DNA of 5,883 nt, taken from the NCBI GenBank assembly GCA_005878325.1, contig VBMR01000140.1:1-5883 (forward strand). The letters are read 5' to 3'. The translations under genes and the position numbers were made by a program. The stretch comes from Methanobacteriota archaeon (GTDB taxonomy: Archaea > Thermoplasmatota > Thermoplasmata > RBG-16-68-12). The notes beneath the pieces were generated by a model. The model saw only the letters and a program-made list of their open reading frames with translations, did no database searches and was not told the origin of the DNA. This document shows, in pieces, positions 1 to 4,743 of this stretch (position 1 is the stretch's first letter; each line of letters opens with the position of its first letter).

Positions 1-191
1 GGAAGGAGCCGTTCCGATACCTCGTCAACGACGAGCGCTTCCGGGCCGTCCCGGGTGTCCTCGAGTTCCCGGGGACGGGGGGCGGCTACCGGAGGGAACT
101 CAAGCTCCTCCGATCGTTCGTCACCGGGCCGAACCCGCCCACGTCGCTCCAGGGGCCACGCGGCAAAGGAGTCGCTCGCGGAACCGCGTGA
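1..191 (+). CDS. nfo: Endonuclease IV (AP endonuclease), C-terminal fragment
   Basis: Only the last 62 codons are inside the window; the gene enters from the left edge, with the first complete codon at position 3. The translation begins KEPFRYLVNDERFRAVPGVL and continues with GGYRRELKLLRSF. This matches the usual C-terminus of endonuclease IV, in which a 'F..L.NDPRF..VP..LETP' segment is followed by a 'Y...L..LR.L' helix. The family is a metal-dependent TIM-barrel enzyme that cuts DNA 5' of abasic sites in base excision repair. The zinc ligands lie upstream and cannot be checked. After the usual end of the family the frame continues for about 22 residues rich in Gly, Pro and Arg before TGA at 189-191. 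That extension overlaps the 3' end of the convergent DCC-family gene by 71 bases. The family call is fairly sure; the tail is probably non-conserved. Confidence 0.82.
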   Translation, partial: KEPFRYLVNDERFRAVPGVLEFPGTGGGYRRELKLLRSFVTGPNPPTSLQGPRGKGVARGTA

Positions 192-510
192 GAAAGCCGT
201 ACGCGGCGTGCACGCGCGACATCAGGGTCGGCGAGTCGCGCAGAATCCCTCCCAACCCCGCGCCCATCGGCAACGCCTCGATCAGGGTCGGCACCGCATC
301 ACCGCCCGTCGTGACTCGGCCGTTCGGGGAGACGATGTGGAAGGCCTCGAGGACCCGGTCATCCGGGATTTCTTTGATCAGCTCCCGCGAAGTTTGGATC
401 GTCCGGAGATGGATCCGCCCCCGAAGGTCGACCGCATGGACCCACCGACCAAACGCGCTGCAGATGCCGCAGTCGCGGTCGAACAGGAGGATGTACTCCC
501 GCGTCGCCAT
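121..510 (-). CDS. DCC-family (DUF393) thiol-disulfide oxidoreductase
   Basis: This is a 129-residue protein. Near the N-terminus it carries F-D-R-D-C-G-I-C (D11, D13, C14, C17), the DxDCxxC signature that names the DCC family (PF07... numbering not relied on here; also called DUF393). These proteins have a thioredoxin-like fold, and the two cysteines are thought to cycle between thiol and disulfide, though substrates are mostly unknown. After the motif come a predicted helix (SAFGRWVHAVD), the 'I.L.TIQ' strand, and a 'V...GR....GDAVPTLIEALP' segment typical of the family middle region. The length is normal. The start is well fixed because an in-frame TGA lies four codons upstream of this ATG. 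A TATA-like TTTATG sits about 33 bases upstream. The gene is monocistronic: the next gene on this strand ends 151 bases upstream. Its 3' end overlaps the convergent endonuclease IV gene. Confidence 0.85.
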   Translation of the reverse strand: MATREYILLFDRDCGICSAFGRWVHAVDLRGRIHLRTIQTSRELIKEIPDDRVLEAFHIVSPNGRVTTGGDAVPTLIEALPMGAGLGGILRDSPTLMSRVHAAYGFLTRFRERLLCRVAPGATWAGSAR

Positions 511-540
511 AGGTCCCGGCCTTCATACTCGTGGGACCGA

Positions 541-546
541 CATAAA
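541..546 (-). promoter_or_regulatory. TATA-like box for the DCC-family gene
   Basis: On the minus strand the bases read TTTATG inside a GC-rich stretch, centred about 33 bases before the ATG at 510. Archaeal TATA boxes usually lie 24-28 bases before the transcription start, so transcription would begin a few bases ahead of the start codon, giving a very short leader. No Shine-Dalgarno sequence is obvious just upstream of that ATG. Confidence 0.45.
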
Positions 547-635
547 CCGCACGCACGCATCAAACGAGTCCTGATCACCGCCCGACCCGAGGAGACCAGA
601 GGACCTTTTCCGCGGTCCAGCGACCGTCGAGATCG

Positions 636-655
636 GCAACCTTGTTTAAGGTTGC
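636..655. repeat. Perfect 8-bp inverted repeat (possible transcript-end hairpin)
   Basis: GCAACCTT at 636-643 and AAGGTTGC at 648-655 are perfect complements with the 4-base loop GTTT. The structure lies six bases beyond the TAG stop (662-664) of the minus-strand gene at 662-1801, where a 3' RNA hairpin would be expected. It is not followed by a T-tract on the minus strand, so it is not a classic terminator; it could instead stabilise the mRNA end. The inverted repeat is certain and its role is inferred. Confidence 0.6.
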
Positions 656-661
656 ATTGGT

Positions 662-1801
662 CTAGAACGGGAGTTTGCTCAGTCCAATCGCGAGGGGTAA
701 AAGGGCCTCCTCGGTCCCGAGGAACTTGGCGGTCTGGAGCACCGCATTCAGGTAGATGATCGTGTGCTCCTTCTCCCCGACCGTCCACTGGCCGTAGAAA
801 TCGACGACCATCTCCAGGATTTCCTCGAGGGCAACGCCTCCCTCGAGCGCGTGCCGGACGGTCTCTTCCGCGGGCGGCGACTTATACCGCAGGCTCGACT
901 CCAGCGGGGAGAGCATCGAGTGGCGGTCCCCGTGATGATGCTCGCCGAGCCGAAGGAACTCGGGATACCCGAACCGGGTCGTCAGGGTGCGGTACAGTTT
1001 CCAGGAGAGCCAGGCGTTCTCCGAGGGCGTGAGGAATCGGCTCGCGAGTCGCGCGTCGTGGACCTCCGCGAGCGTGTGTCCGAGGAACCCGGGCTCCGCG
1101 CTCGCCGCGATCAGCAGGGGCCGGTACGCCTCATCCGCGAGGCCTTCGAAGGCGAGGGCCCGCAACGGGGCTTCGACCCGGTCGAACTCCCACTCGTCGA
1201 GGTGGTGACTCAGGGCTTGCACGTCCGCCTTTCCGGATCCTGGCCCGTTCAGGATCGGGATCTCGAGGGGCGCCACTCCTTGGAGGCCGACGGCTTGGAC
1301 GTGCCCGAGATTCGCAATCGGCACGAGGCCGGCCGGAAGGCCGAGGACGGACGCAATCTCGGAGTACCCGACCGCGAGGGCGAGGTTGTGGCCGAGACGC
1401 CCAAGATCGTCGAGGGAGGTCCGGATTGCGAGATGGGCCGCCCGCTCGATGCCATGGTCGAGGGCGATGCGGGCCAGGAGGGGCGCGGCCTTCGGTCCCA
1501 TCCGCTCGAAGACGAACTTGCGGTACGCGCGGGCTTTCTCGCCCTCCGATGCCGAGGGGATCGCGCGGGCCTCCGCCTCGACCCCGGATGCGGTGAGGCG
1601 CCGCTTCTGGAGACTGAAGTTGTAGAGGACAAGGAATCGAAGCAGACCGAGCCCTCCCGGAGGTCGGGTGAGGCGCAGGAGCTCGCGACCCGCCTGAATC
1701 GTCAGGACGCCATGCGGGGTATGGAGTTGCGGGTCGTCGTGATTCGAGACGACCGGGAGGAGGGCGTGCAGGATGGGAGCCCCATTCGCGGGATCTTTCA
1801 T
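662..1801 (-). CDS. Histidine-rich helical protein, possibly questin-oxidase-like
   Basis: The protein has 379 residues, no signal peptide and no clear membrane segment; it appears mainly alpha-helical. Histidines are frequent and clustered: H21, H27, H30, H116, H123, H138, H199-H200, H242, H248, H288-H290, H294 and H346. The C-terminal stretch W339-T...E-H346-T-I-I-Y350-L-N352-A353-V-L-Q reminds me of the helical domain of questin-oxidase-like proteins, which in some bacteria and archaea follows a Rieske domain. That domain has a comparable W-x-T...H-T-x-x-Y-x-N-A-x-x-Q pattern. The resemblance is from memory and weak, so I leave the function open. No Rieske cysteine/histidine motif is present. 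The ATG at 1801 is the only ATG/GTG/TTG between the upstream in-frame stop (about 36 bases further out) and the conserved-looking HDDPQLHTPHG segment's immediate neighbourhood. The 5' end abuts the coding part of the divergent thioredoxin reductase, leaving no room for two normal promoters. Confidence 0.7.
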   Translation of the reverse strand: MKDPANGAPILHALLPVVSNHDDPQLHTPHGVLTIQAGRELLRLTRPPGGLGLLRFLVLYNFSLQKRRLTASGVEAEARAIPSASEGEKARAYRKFVFERMGPKAAPLLARIALDHGIERAAHLAIRTSLDDLGRLGHNLALAVGYSEIASVLGLPAGLVPIANLGHVQAVGLQGVAPLEIPILNGPGSGKADVQALSHHLDEWEFDRVEAPLRALAFEGLADEAYRPLLIAASAEPGFLGHTLAEVHDARLASRFLTPSENAWLSWKLYRTLTTRFGYPEFLRLGEHHHGDRHSMLSPLESSLRYKSPPAEETVRHALEGGVALEEILEMVVDFYGQWTVGEKEHTIIYLNAVLQTAKFLGTEEALLPLAIGLSKLPF

Positions 1802-1830
1802 CAGGTCGTCGAAAAGCTGGACCCCCGCTC

Positions 1831-2754
1831 TACGATGTCATCGTCCTCGGCTCCGGTCCTGCGGGTCTCACCGCCGCCATCTACACGCCGCGAGCGGGCC
1901 TCAAGACGCTCGTCATCGCGGGGACAACTCCCGGCGGCCAGCTGACGACCACCACGGACGTCGAGAACTATCCGGGTTTCCCGCAAGCCATCCAAGGTCC
2001 CGAGCTGATGGAGCTTTGGCGGAAGCAGACGGAACGGTTCAAGGCGGACTTCGTCGACGACAACGTTTCGAAGGTCGACTTCAAGCAACGGCCCCTTCGA
2101 GTGTGGACCTCGGATGTCGCGCACGAGGGACGAACGGTGATCGTGGCGACGGGGGCAAACGCAAAGTACCTCGGCCTTCCCAGTGAGGAGCGCCTCAAGG
2201 GACGTGGGGTGAGCGCGTGCGCGGTATGCGACGGCATGTTCTTCAAGAACCTCGAGGTCGTCGTGGTCGGGGGCGGCGACACCGCGATGGAGGAAAGCCT
2301 CTATCTGTCGAAACTCACGAAGACGGTCACCGTGGTCCATCGTCGAAACGCGTTCCGCGCGAGCAAGATCATGCAGGACCGTTTGTTCAAGACGCCCAAC
2401 ATCAAGGTGATGTGGGACTCCGAGGTCGTGGACGTCCTGGGTGAATCGAAGGTCGAGGGCGTTCGAATCAAGAACCGGAAAACCGGAACGACGTCGGACT
2501 TGAAGGCACAGGGTCTCTTCCTCGCGATCGGCCACGAGCCCGCGACCGACTTCCTGCGGGGACAGGTGCGCCTCGACCGCGGGTACGTGGTGCTGGTGCC
2601 GCACGATGGCCTCGCGACCGCGACGTCCGTGGACGGCGTGTTCGCCGCGGGCGATGTCCACGATTTCCGCTATCGACAGGCGGTGACTGCCGCGGGCTTC
2701 GGGACGATGGCCGCGCTGGACGCGGAACGATGGCTCCAGAAGTCCGGCCAATGA
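1831..2754 (+). CDS. trxB: Thioredoxin reductase (NADPH, FAD), no start codon found
   Basis: This is a low-molecular-weight flavin disulfide reductase that passes electrons from NADPH via FAD to thioredoxin-like proteins. Numbering from the first conserved codon (Tyr at 1831), the motifs are complete. FAD-binding G-S-G-P-A-G is at 7-12, P-G-G-Q-L at 34-38, the redox pair C-A-V-C at 130-133, and NADPH-binding G-G-G-D-T-A at 147-152. H-R-R is at 170-172, and F-A-A-G-D with the FAD-side helix is near 271-290. The 307 codons give a normal length, so only the first few residues are in doubt. The frame is open back to a TGA at 1669-1671, but no ATG, GTG or TTG occurs between there and 1831. The first in-frame ATG is at 2008, which would delete the FAD site and is not credible. 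Given here is the conserved part only. A one-base error, for example in the CCCCC run at 1822-1826, or a lost segment is likely. Residue P where the family usually has A (T-P-R-A-G) is also unusual. Confidence 0.88.
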   Translation, partial: YDVIVLGSGPAGLTAAIYTPRAGLKTLVIAGTTPGGQLTTTTDVENYPGFPQAIQGPELMELWRKQTERFKADFVDDNVSKVDFKQRPLRVWTSDVAHEGRTVIVATGANAKYLGLPSEERLKGRGVSACAVCDGMFFKNLEVVVVGGGDTAMEESLYLSKLTKTVTVVHRRNAFRASKIMQDRLFKTPNIKVMWDSEVVDVLGESKVEGVRIKNRKTGTTSDLKAQGLFLAIGHEPATDFLRGQVRLDRGYVVLVPHDGLATATSVDGVFAAGDVHDFRYRQAVTAAGFGTMAALDAERWLQKSGQ

Positions 2755-2784
2755 CCCTGACGAAATCTTGAAGTCGGTTCGACC

Positions 2785-2790
2785 CTTAGA
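2785..2790 (+). promoter_or_regulatory. Weak TATA-like box before the bactofilin-like gene
   Basis: CTTAGA lies about 20 bases before the ATG at 2808, in the 53-base gap after the thioredoxin reductase stop. It resembles the better CTTATA box seen before small protein 1 and would allow a nearly leaderless transcript. The match is poor, and the gene could also be read through from the reductase. Confidence 0.22.
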
Positions 2791-2807
2791 CCGCCTTGAG
2801 ACGGGAC

Positions 2808-3239
2808 ATGGTGCGCATCTTCCGCGGCGGGACCCTGGACGAGCGGTTCGAAGGATCCGTAGTGGTGATCGGACCGCGCCCGACGACTATGACGGGGCTC
2901 GTCCGCGGTGACCTATTCGTCCGCGACAACAGCGTGTGCGACGTCACCGGCATGGTCTCGGGCAACCTGCTCGCGGAACGCACGGGGAAGGCCATCCTCC
3001 ACGGCCTCGTGACGAAGGCCGCGAAATCGGCGGGGGGAGACCTCGAGGTTTACGGAATGGTCCAAGGAGACGTGCTGAACGAAGGCGGCCGATTGTTCGT
3101 CGACAAAGGCGCCGTCGTCCGGGGCAAGGTCCTCGGCCAGACACACCAGGGCCCGATTCCGCCACCGGAGAAGGTGGCGACGCCTCCGGCAGCGCCCGCA
3201 CCCGCGGCGCCGAAGCCGCCTCCGCCGCCGAATCCGTGA
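2808..3239 (+). CDS. Bactofilin-like beta-solenoid repeat protein with Pro-rich tail
   Basis: The protein has 143 residues. The core (about 15-110) is a run of short repeats of the form G-[LM]-V-x-G-[DN]-[LV], starting at G30, G48, G66 and G83 and ending with V-V-R-G-K-V-L-G near 103-110. The period is 17-19 residues. This spacing and the alternation of hydrophobic residues with Gly are typical of a right-handed beta-solenoid like that of bactofilins (polymer-forming cytoskeletal proteins). Those proteins self-assemble into filaments and often carry proline-rich tails. Here residues 116-143 are almost entirely Pro and Ala with a few charges. There is no signal peptide or membrane helix. A TTG at 2796 is an alternative start, but the ATG at 2808 sits better relative to a weak TATA-like box. 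Its stop codon directly abuts that of the convergent regulator. Family assignment rests on repeat pattern only; a related hexapeptide-like solenoid is possible. Confidence 0.62.
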   Translation: MVRIFRGGTLDERFEGSVVVIGPRPTTMTGLVRGDLFVRDNSVCDVTGMVSGNLLAERTGKAILHGLVTKAAKSAGGDLEVYGMVQGDVLNEGGRLFVDKGAVVRGKVLGQTHQGPIPPPEKVATPPAAPAPAAPKPPPPPNP

Positions 3240-3244
3240 TCACG
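3235..3244. other. 10-bp palindrome formed by two abutting stop codons
   Basis: The plus-strand TGA (3237-3239) of the bactofilin-like gene and the minus-strand TGA (3240-3242) of the HTH_10 gene are directly adjacent. Together with flanking bases they form the perfect palindrome CGTGATCACG. There is no intergenic space, so any transcript end for either gene must lie inside the other. The palindrome may simply be a by-product of the two stop codons. Confidence 0.4.
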
Positions 3245-3974
3245 TCTCGACGATCGGCTCGACCGGCGTCTCCCGGAGCGGCATCTTGTCGGGGTTCTTC
3301 TCCCCGCCCGCGAACAGCTGAAGGTACGGGATCAGGTTCCCCATGATCCGGTTCTCCGCCTTCCGCAGGTGCTCCTCGTACGTCGAGCGGCTCACGCCCA
3401 AGCTGCGCGCGATGTTCTCCGTCGTCACCTCGCGGGGCGAGTTGTAGTATCCGTAGCGGTGGGCCTTGAGCATCGCGTCCATCTGCTTCTCCGTCATGTC
3501 GCCGAACAGGGTGTTCACCCACACCGTCGAGGGCAAGATGCTCAGCGGCAGCTCCCGCTTCCGGATGAGTTCCGTCGGCCCGCGCTTGTTGAAGTCGCGG
3601 AACAGGTCGCGGGTCCGCGACTCGTCGAAGGCGATGAGACGGAAGTGGCCCCATCCGTCCTTGTAGATCGCGGGCGGGGTGTCAATCATCTCGTGGGCTT
3701 CCCAGATGTTCCACGGGCTGTCGAGGTTGCCGCAGGTGCACTTCAGCATGAAGATGCGGGAGTCCTGCGCCTCGACCCATTGATCGATGCACTTGCCCGC
3801 CTTCCGGATTTCCTTCGCGATGTCCGCCAGGATCGTCTCGTCCAAGGTGGGCACCTGGACGAGCTCGCGGTTCCAGATGCACCACATCGAGATCGGGAGG
3901 CCCGGATGCCGGGCCGAGATCTTCATGAACGGGTAGTCGTACTGCGTCCGGAACGAGATCTCCCAGAGCCCCAT
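3240..3974 (-). CDS. HTH_10 (bacterio-opsin activator-type) transcription regulator
   Basis: With the start chosen here the protein has 244 residues. Residues about 160-212, beginning M-T-E-K-Q-M-D-A-M-L and including H-R-Y-G-Y-Y-N-S-P-R and A-R-S-L-G-V-S-R-S-T-Y, are a clear HTH_10 (Bat-type) DNA-binding domain. It has the usual 'T.KQ...L..A...GYY..PR..t...iA..LGvs.sT..ehLr.AE.ri' layout. The N-terminal 150 residues are a probable sensor domain: W4-E-I-S-F, then M-W-C-I-W at 30-34, and cysteines C32, C62, C79 and C81 that could bind a metal or sense redox state. Such proteins act as one-component regulators in Thermoplasmatota and Halobacteria. An ATG at 4001 would add nine residues but lies inside the TATA box. 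The ATG at 3972-3974 is 28 bases downstream of that box, so it is preferred. A GGGAGGGG stretch lies about ten bases before it. The palindromic repeat at 4011-4026 sits directly upstream of the TATA box. Confidence 0.88.
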   Translation of the reverse strand: MGLWEISFRTQYDYPFMKISARHPGLPISMWCIWNRELVQVPTLDETILADIAKEIRKAGKCIDQWVEAQDSRIFMLKCTCGNLDSPWNIWEAHEMIDTPPAIYKDGWGHFRLIAFDESRTRDLFRDFNKRGPTELIRKRELPLSILPSTVWVNTLFGDMTEKQMDAMLKAHRYGYYNSPREVTTENIARSLGVSRSTYEEHLRKAENRIMGNLIPYLQLFAGGEKNPDKMPLRETPVEPIVET

Positions 3975-3999
3975 GACGACCCAATCCCCTCCCGTGGGC

Positions 4000-4004
4000 A
4001 TATA
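4000..4004 (-). promoter_or_regulatory. TATA box of the HTH_10 regulator gene
   Basis: On the minus strand the sequence CCTATATG has TATAT at 4004-4000, 28 bases (centre to start) ahead of the ATG at 3974. This is the expected spacing for a leaderless or near-leaderless archaeal transcript. It decides against the longer start at 4001, which overlaps the box. The palindrome at 4011-4026 begins seven bases upstream, in the position where transcription factor B contacts the DNA. Confidence 0.6.
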
Positions 4005-4008
4005 GGTG

Positions 4009-4045
4009 CTGCCGTCATATGACGGCCGTCAAAGGCGGGTCAAAT
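4009..4045 (+). repeat. Palindrome-containing direct repeat, copy 1
   Basis: This 37-base block recurs at 4677-4713 with only two mismatches (positions 4031 and 4033). It consists of CT, the 16-bp palindrome, CGTC, a three-base spacer (AAA here, TAT in copy 2) and GGCGGGTCAAAT. The similarity weakens but continues in register beyond the block: a further GCCGTC at 4058-4063 corresponds to GGCGTC at 4726-4731. The block lies in the 113-base gap between the divergent HTH_10 gene and small protein 1. Confidence 0.85.
4011..4026. promoter_or_regulatory. Perfect 16-bp palindrome, putative operator (copy 1)
   Basis: GCCGTCATATGACGGC equals its own reverse complement. It overlaps a second perfect palindrome, GACGGCCGTC at 4021-4030, so GCCGTC half-sites occur at 4011, 4021 (inverted) and 4025, with a fourth at 4058 touching the plus-strand TATA box. 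It lies just upstream of the TATA box of the HTH_10 gene and about 40 bases upstream of that of small protein 1, a fitting place for a shared dimer-binding site. Which protein binds is unknown; autoregulation by the HTH_10 protein is one guess. Confidence 0.6.
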
Positions 4046-4062
4046 CGGTTCCTCTCGGCCGT

Positions 4063-4068
4063 CTTATA
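4063..4068 (+). promoter_or_regulatory. TATA box of small protein 1
   Basis: CTTATA begins 25 bases before the ATG at 4088, the spacing expected for a leaderless archaeal message. A GCCGTC half-site of the palindromic element (4058-4063) overlaps its first base. GAGGTG at 4076-4081, six bases before the ATG, would also serve as a Shine-Dalgarno sequence if the transcript began earlier. Confidence 0.5.
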
Positions 4069-4087
4069 GGGTTCTGAGGTGCAAGAC

Positions 4088-4336
4088 ATGTATCTGATTG
4101 GACCCGGAAACACACGCATTTGGACGGACAGCAACCGCAATTTCACGCTCCGAGAGTACGGGCGGCTGGAATACGGCACCGCCGACATCGGATGGCTCGT
4201 GGCCTCCACGAGGCGGTCACGGCCAACCCGGAAGAAAGCGGCGCGTCCCTTGTCCGTCCGCCTGCGGTACTTCCTGAACTCCTTTCGAGGTTTCGCCGCC
4301 TTCGATCTCCAGAGCCGGGACCAGACCGGCCACTGA
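4088..4336 (+). CDS. Small basic protein of unknown function (copy 1)
   Basis: I do not recognise this 82-residue protein. It begins M-Y-L-I-G and has a central segment L-R-E-Y-G-R-L-E-Y-G-T-A-D-I-G-W-L-V-A-S (21-40). A strongly basic stretch T-R-R-S-R-P-T-R-K-K-A-A-R-P (41-54) follows, then a hydrophobic/aromatic segment V-R-L-R-Y-F-L-N-S-F-R-G-F. There are no cysteines, no signal peptide and no clear membrane helix. The ATG at 4088 is chosen over a GTG at 4079 because it lies 25 bases after a TATA box and six bases after GAGGTG. The central segment resembles one in the small ORF at 4744-5037 in 9 of 23 aligned positions, at almost the same distance from the shared palindromic repeat. The basic stretch could contact nucleic acid, but that is only a suggestion. 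The Rdx gene starts 44 bases downstream with its own promoter. Confidence 0.6.
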   Translation: MYLIGPGNTRIWTDSNRNFTLREYGRLEYGTADIGWLVASTRRSRPTRKKAARPLSVRLRYFLNSFRGFAAFDLQSRDQTGH

Positions 4337-4349
4337 AGGCGGCGCCAGG

Positions 4350-4356
4350 TTTTTAT
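4350..4356 (+). promoter_or_regulatory. TATA box of the Rdx/SelW-like gene
   Basis: TTTTTAT stands out in GC-rich DNA and is centred 28 bases before the ATG at 4381. Transcription would start at or within a few bases of the start codon, and no Shine-Dalgarno sequence is visible there, which fits a leaderless message. Confidence 0.55.
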
Positions 4357-4380
4357 CGCACGGACCCCTCCTCAGATCGG

Positions 4381-4641
4381 ATGGCAGAAATTCTGATTCG
4401 CTACTGCCTTCCCTGCCGATACCAGCCGAAGGCGCTCCAAGATGCGGACGCGATCCTGAAAGAGTTCGGGGCCTCCGTCACCGCCTTGCGTCTCGTCCCC
4501 GGCGATCACGGCGTGTACGACGTCGAGGTGGACGGTCAGCGAATCTGGTCCATGGATGAGGCGGAGCGTTTCCCGGAGAGCTCGGAATTGATCCAGTCGA
4601 TCCGGGGCCGGATCCCACCGGCCAAGGGCCGCCGGGCCTGA
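4381..4641 (+). CDS. Rdx (SelW/SelT/SelH-like) CxxC protein
   Basis: This 86-residue protein starts with the strand-loop I-L-I-R-Y-C9-L-P-C12-R-Y-Q-P-K-A, the hallmark of the Rdx family. In eukaryotic selenoprotein W the motif is C-x-x-U. Here both positions are cysteine, and no in-frame UGA is involved. The rest fits the thioredoxin-like Rdx fold: a helix (A-L-Q-D-A-D-A-I-L-K-E-F), a strand (V-T-A-L-R-L-V-P-G), G-V-Y-D-V-E-V-D-G as the family's 'G.FEV.vdG' strand, and a C-terminal 'FPES.ELIQ.IR' helix. The length matches bacterial and archaeal members. Family members are implicated in thiol redox reactions; the partner is unknown. A thioredoxin reductase lies 1.6 kb upstream, but the two are separately promoted. 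A clear TATA box 28 bases upstream supports this ATG. Confidence 0.87.
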   Translation: MAEILIRYCLPCRYQPKALQDADAILKEFGASVTALRLVPGDHGVYDVEVDGQRIWSMDEAERFPESSELIQSIRGRIPPAKGRRA

Positions 4642-4648
4642 TCTGCAG

Positions 4649-4667
4649 ACCCCGCCACCGGAGGGGT
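4649..4667 (+). terminator. Weak hairpin after the Rdx gene
   Basis: ACCCC (4649-4653) and GGGGT (4663-4667) can pair around a 9-base loop, starting eight bases after the Rdx stop codon and just ahead of the second palindromic repeat. Pyrimidine-rich TCTCCCTTCT follows at about 4669-4678. The stem is only five base pairs, so a role in ending transcription is uncertain. Confidence 0.22.
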
Positions 4668-4676
4668 ATCTCCCTT

Positions 4677-4713
4677 CTGCCGTCATATGACGGCCGTCTA
4701 TGGCGGGTCAAAT
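4677..4713 (+). repeat. Palindrome-containing direct repeat, copy 2
   Basis: This block is identical to 4009-4045 at 35 of 37 positions and in the same orientation, 668 bases downstream. It sits 35 bases after the Rdx gene and 30 bases before the possible ATG at 4744. Beyond the block the match falls off. Where copy 1 has the TATA box CTTATA, copy 2 has CTTTCT at the same offset, so the core promoter seems degraded or moved. Confidence 0.85.
4679..4694. promoter_or_regulatory. Perfect 16-bp palindrome, putative operator (copy 2)
   Basis: This is the same GCCGTCATATGACGGC as at 4011-4026, with the overlapping GACGGCCGTC at 4689-4698. Here no divergent gene lies to its left; the preceding gene is on the same strand and ends at 4641. 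The element therefore goes with the downstream small ORF and not with the regulator gene alone. Confidence 0.55.
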
Positions 4714-4743
4714 ACTGTCGTCCAGGGCGTCTTTCTCCCCTGC

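Noticed and set aside
223..291. Repeated ATCAGGGTCGGC inside the DCC gene
   Set aside because: A 12-base match within coding DNA that encodes unrelated residues in the two places; it is likely chance plus codon bias.
601..618. GGACC...GGTCC inverted repeat near the longer hairpin
   Set aside because: The stem is five base pairs with an eight-base loop, which is common by chance in GC-rich DNA.
764..1945. A 393-codon open frame on the plus strand opposite the 379-residue gene
   Set aside because: Its composition is very rich in Arg, Glu and Gly, it has no family features, and it is the mirror of the minus-strand gene in GC-rich DNA, where stop codons are rare. It also runs into the reductase in the wrong frame.
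1801..2751. A 316-codon open frame on the minus strand opposite the thioredoxin reductase
   Set aside because: The plus strand carries every thioredoxin reductase motif; the antisense frame is an uninterpretable His/Arg-rich shadow.
2008..2754. Thioredoxin reductase starting at the first in-frame ATG
   Set aside because: This would remove the FAD-binding G-S-G-P-A-G and P-G-G-Q segments, which are intact and in frame just upstream.
4381..4641. Selenocysteine in the SelW-like protein
   Set aside because: The motif is C-x-x-C with ordinary TGC codons; there is no in-frame TGA and no need for a SECIS element.
4009..4713. The two direct repeats as ends of a transposon or integrated element
   Set aside because: They are in the same orientation, the DNA between them holds only a small protein and an Rdx gene, and no transposase, integrase or target-site duplication is visible. 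Promoter-element duplication explains the positions better.
4011..4713. Palindromes as the beginning of a CRISPR array
   Set aside because: Only two copies occur, 668 bases apart, with a gene between them; there is no regular spacer pattern.
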